In this document: one piece after another, positions 49,101 to 51,582 of the stretch
Layout of the letters: each line of letters starts with the position of its first letter
Position numbering within the stretch: position 1 is the first letter of the stretch
Assembly: GCA_030041135.1 (NCBI GenBank)
Contig: JASHOL010000221.1
Coordinates: forward strand, 1-51,582
DNA: 51,582 bases
Origin: Streptosporangiaceae bacterium
GTDB taxonomy: Bacteria > Actinomycetota > Actinomycetes > Streptosporangiales > Streptosporangiaceae
Direction: 5' to 3'
The notes under the pieces: generated by a model
Told to the model about the DNA's origin: nothing
The model's input: the letters and a program-made list of their open reading frames with translations, nothing else
Databases searched by the model: none
Position numbers and translations under genes: made by a program

Positions 49101-50159
49101 ATGGCAACGGATGGGAACGGGCCGGGTCCCTCGCTGATGCGGCAGGAGATAGGTCAGCAGCCCGAGGCGCTGCGGGCGACGATCGACTCGCTGCTGCCAC
49201 GTCGCGACGAGGTTGCTACCCTGGCGGCCGACACCCGGCAGGTGCTGCTGATCGCGCGCGGCACCTCGGACAACGCGGCCGTGTACGGCAGCTACCTGAT
49301 CCAGGCCTACGCCGGCCGGCTGGCGTCGCTCGCCTCGCCGTCGATCGCCACCACGTACAAGGCCACGATCGACCTCGGCGGTGTACTTGCCGTCGGGCTG
49401 TCCCAGTCAGGGCGGACCGCGGAGATCGTCGAGACACTGCAGTGGGCCAAGGCGAACGGCGCGCGGACGCTGGCGATCACCAACGGCGGAGCGGACTCGC
49501 CGCTGGCCCTGGCCGCGGACGTCGCGTTCGTCACCAAGGCAGGCGTCGAGCGGGCGGTGCCGGCGACGAAGACGTTCACAACCGAACTCGCGGCGCTGGC
49601 GGTCCTCGGGCTGGGCCTGGGCGCACCGCTCGATCTCGGTGAACTGCGCGCGGCGCCCGAGGCGATCTCGGCGCTGCTCGCCGGCGAGCTGGACCTGGCC
49701 CCGATCGTGGACGAGCTGGCCAAGGTGCCCGGCGTGGTCGTCTCCGGCCGGGGCATGGCCTACTCGGCCGCGCTGGAACTGGCGCTGAAGCTCAAGGAGG
49801 CCTGCTACCTGCACGCGATGGGGCTGTCGTACGCTGACCTGCTGCACGGGCCGATAGCGGTCGTGGACGCCGACACGCCGGCGATAGTGATGGCGGCCGA
49901 CTCCGGCCCGACGCTCGCGGGGACGGTCGACCTGGCCCGCCGCGTCACCGGCGCGGGAGCACGGGCCTATGGCATCGGCGGCGGGCCTGCGCTGGCGGCC
50001 GCGTGCTCGCGCTCACTGCCGGCACCCGCGCTGCCGGAGTGGCTCGCGCCGATCGGTCTCATTGTCCCCGGCCAGTTGCTGACCGAGGCGCTGGCCAGGC
50101 GGCTCGGCATCAACCCGGATTCGCCGCGCGGCCTGAGCAAGGTGACCCAGACCGACTGA
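49101..50159 (+). CDS. SIS-domain sugar isomerase, GlcN-6-P deaminase-like (NagB-II)
   Basis: 352 aa with two SIS domains and no glutaminase domain. ATG 49101 with AGGAAG upstream. Sequence: SLMRQEIGQQPEALRATIDS, then LLIARGTSDNAAVYGSYLIQ with the sugar-phosphate TSxN loop, VLAVGLSQSGRTAEIVETLQ, the GVERAVPATKTFTTELAALA strand (family VAxTKxYTxQ), and YSAALELALKLKEACYLHAM (family ALEGALKLKE). The glutaminase-free SIS pair fits NagB-II (GlmD/AgaS-type) deaminases; next to nagA it would turn GlcN-6-P into Fru-6-P. GlmS-like synthase use is less likely. Confidence 0.85.
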   Translation: MATDGNGPGPSLMRQEIGQQPEALRATIDSLLPRRDEVATLAADTRQVLLIARGTSDNAAVYGSYLIQAYAGRLASLASPSIATTYKATIDLGGVLAVGLSQSGRTAEIVETLQWAKANGARTLAITNGGADSPLALAADVAFVTKAGVERAVPATKTFTTELAALAVLGLGLGAPLDLGELRAAPEAISALLAGELDLAPIVDELAKVPGVVVSGRGMAYSAALELALKLKEACYLHAMGLSYADLLHGPIAVVDADTPAIVMAADSGPTLAGTVDLARRVTGAGARAYGIGGGPALAAACSRSLPAPALPEWLAPIGLIVPGQLLTEALARRLGINPDSPRGLSKVTQTD

Positions 50160-50470
50160 GCCACAGATCGCCGCTGGTCACGACCGTGGCGGTCGGCGCG
50201 CGGACGTTCGCCTTCCTGGGCCCTGTGCCGCATCCGGTGCAAGTTGGGAAGTTTTCGACGTCAACGCAGCGGGGGAAGTCTTCGTTTTAAGTCAGCAAAA
50301 GGACCGTGCAGGCGTCATCTGTACGAGGAGTCCAGGGCTGCTCATCGCAAACGCGGCGATAAGGCGACCTCGTTACGTCAAGTTCGCGCCGGCCCCGGCG
50401 CGGAACGGTCCGCAGGTAACGCTGGCGACTCGGCGCGGCGGCTGGCAGTGCACATTACGGGAGGCAGTAC
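50160..50470. promoter_or_regulatory. Leader of the S53 peptidase gene with a 12-bp near-direct repeat
   Basis: 311 bp, no gene. GGGAAGTTTTCG (50246-50257) and GGGAAGTCTTCG (50273-50284) are 11/12 identical, 27 bp apart, in an AT-richer part. The peptidase ribosome site GGGAGG is at 50459-50464. No riboswitch class can be assigned by eye. Confidence 0.4.
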
Positions 50471-51582
50471 ATGCGCGTGCGGGGTAGCAAGTGGGGTTTA
50501 ATCGGGTCGGTTGCCGCGGCGGCGCTGGCGTTGCCGCTCGTCTTGACGGTCGCGACCGCGCCGCCGGGCCTGGCGGCCGTTCACTCCGTTGTCCGAGCCC
50601 GGACCGCCGCATCGCCCAGCGGAGTTCGCCAGGTCTGCCCCGCTCCGACCAGGCCGGGCCAGATGGCCTGCATGGCCTTGCTGCCGAAGAGCGAGCACGG
50701 CGGAGTGCACCCCGACCTGCCGAACCCGGAGATCTACGATCCAGCCGACCTGCAGAGCGCCTACCAGCTGACCGCCGAAGCCGCCTCGGGCGGCAGCGGG
50801 GAGACCGTCGCGGTCGTGGACGCCTACAACGATCCGGACGCCGCGGCTGACCTGGCTGTGTATCGCAAGGAGTGGGGCCTGGCCGCCTGCGACTCGTCCA
50901 CCGGAGCGGGCTGCGTCACGGTCGTGAACGAGCACGGCGCGGCGCATCCGCTGCCGGGCGCCGATCCTTACGGCGAGTGGGAGGTCGAGGAGTCGGTCGA
51001 CATGGAGATGGTCACGGCCATCTGCCCGCTGTGCCACATCCTGCTAGTGGAGGCGAACACGCCGGACATCACCGGCCTAGCCGTCGCCGAGGACAGCGCG
51101 GTCAGGCTCGGCGCCAGGTTCGTCAACGACAGCTGGGGCGGCGCCGGCAACGCCTCCTACAACCGGTACTTCGACCATCCGGGCGTCGCCATCACCGTCG
51201 CGGCCGGGGACTTCGGGTACGGGGGCACGTACTATCCAGCCTCGAGCCAGCTGGTCACCTCGGTCGGCGGCACCACGCTGACGCCCGCTCCTGGCACGGC
51301 CAGGGGCTGGCGGGAGACCGCGTGGGACGGCACAGATTCCGGCTGCGCGTTCGACCCGAACGCCGGCGCGAAGCCGGCCTGGCAGACCATGGACGACAGC
51401 GCGGCCAGCGGCTGCCTGAACCGGACCGAGAACGACGTGTCGGCGGTCGCCGACCCGAACACGCCGGTCTGGTTCTACGACAGCTATCCAGAACTCGGCC
51501 AGAAACTGGACTGGGAAGCCGTGGGCGGCACAAGCGTGGCCTCCCCGATCATCGCGGCGGTGTATGCGCTGGCCGGCACCCC
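50471..51582 (+). CDS. Secreted S53 (sedolisin) family serine peptidase, 3' end beyond the window
   Basis: About 370 aa visible and still open at the right edge. ATG 50471, ribosome site GGGAGG 6 nt upstream. Signal peptide: VRGSKWGLIGSVAAAALALP then LVLTVATAPPGLAA with a cleavage after AAV-like residues. Short propeptide, then the peptidase: DLQSAYQLTAEAASGGSGET, VAVVDAYNDPDAAADLAVYR. The sedolisin catalytic pair is in WEVEESVDMEMV (Glu-x3-Asp), and the Ser nucleophile is in VGGTSVASPIIAAVYAL (GTS). Oxyanion region RFVNDSWGG. SVGGTTLTPAPG is another family marker. Secreted, acid-type protease of the pseudomonalisin group. Confidence 0.85.
   Translation, partial: MRVRGSKWGLIGSVAAAALALPLVLTVATAPPGLAAVHSVVRARTAASPSGVRQVCPAPTRPGQMACMALLPKSEHGGVHPDLPNPEIYDPADLQSAYQLTAEAASGGSGETVAVVDAYNDPDAAADLAVYRKEWGLAACDSSTGAGCVTVVNEHGAAHPLPGADPYGEWEVEESVDMEMVTAICPLCHILLVEANTPDITGLAVAEDSAVRLGARFVNDSWGGAGNASYNRYFDHPGVAITVAAGDFGYGGTYYPASSQLVTSVGGTTLTPAPGTARGWRETAWDGTDSGCAFDPNAGAKPAWQTMDDSAASGCLNRTENDVSAVADPNTPVWFYDSYPELGQKLDWEAVGGTSVASPIIAAVYALAGT

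Overview
The window is high-GC DNA from a filamentous-type actinomycete. Evidence for this: GC-rich third codon positions throughout, many GTG starts, leaderless genes with TANNNT -10 boxes, WhiJ/DUF397 regulator families, DUF3117, DUF3107, DUF6758 and Ku proteins. Gene order matches actinobacterial core neighbourhoods, with two blocks syntenic (from memory) to Mycobacterium tuberculosis Rv1220c-Rv1229c and Rv3208-Rv3211. No tRNA, rRNA, transposase, phage gene or CRISPR array was seen. The species cannot be named; a Streptosporangiales/Trebonia-like lineage is a guess.

Layout. (a) 1-4 kb: the end of a small membrane protein, a SnoaL-like protein, a 64-aa ORF and a large LuxR-type ATPase that has lost its DNA-binding domain. 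(b) 4-9 kb, minus strand: rocD and a DDAH/arginine-dihydrolase-like enzyme in a coupled operon, cysS and a MarR regulator. (c) 9.2-11 kb: a DrrAB-like ABC exporter divergent from the MarR gene. (d) 11-16 kb: a sigma-region-2/membrane/propeller fusion, a GNAT protein, a frameshifted ECF sigma factor with a coupled membrane partner, and a DUF2087 protein. (e) 16-21.6 kb: lysine and peptidoglycan precursor genes dapC-fdxA, a membrane lysozyme-like protein, dapD, a LOG-family protein, a DivIVA-like protein and tag. (f) 22-24.8 kb: a WhiJ-type regulatory cassette (XRE/DUF5753, two DUF397 proteins, HATPase). (g) 24.9-27.7 kb: PaaG-like hydratase, DUF3117 and leucyl aminopeptidase. (h) 27.7-34.4 kb: the envelope-stress locus, O-methyltransferase / sigE-rseA-rseB-like-htrA-tatB / mrp. 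(i) 34.6-40.9 kb: CitE-like lyase, Nudix, DUF6758, PHP phosphoesterase, a degenerate metallo-beta-lactamase, RecB-like nuclease and alpha/beta hydrolase. (j) 41-45 kb: rhlE, ferritin-like protein, DUF3107 and TetR. (k) 45-51.6 kb: ku, alpha/beta hydrolase, nagA and a SIS-domain deaminase, then a secreted S53 peptidase cut by the window edge.

Working together. The minus-strand arginine operon could turn arginine into ornithine and then glutamate semialdehyde. SigE with its anti-sigma factor, RseB-like sensor, HtrA protease and TatB form an envelope-stress module resembling the enterobacterial rpoE-rseA-rseB arrangement. NagA plus the SIS protein would take GlcNAc-6-P to fructose-6-P. MarR probably controls the exporter.

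Points most worth following up: the arginine dihydrolase hypothesis; two genes with no ATG/GTG/TTG start (O-methyltransferase with ATT, rhlE with CTG); a metallo-beta-lactamase-fold protein whose metal ligands are replaced; the sigma-like membrane fusion; and ten genes that look leaderless.
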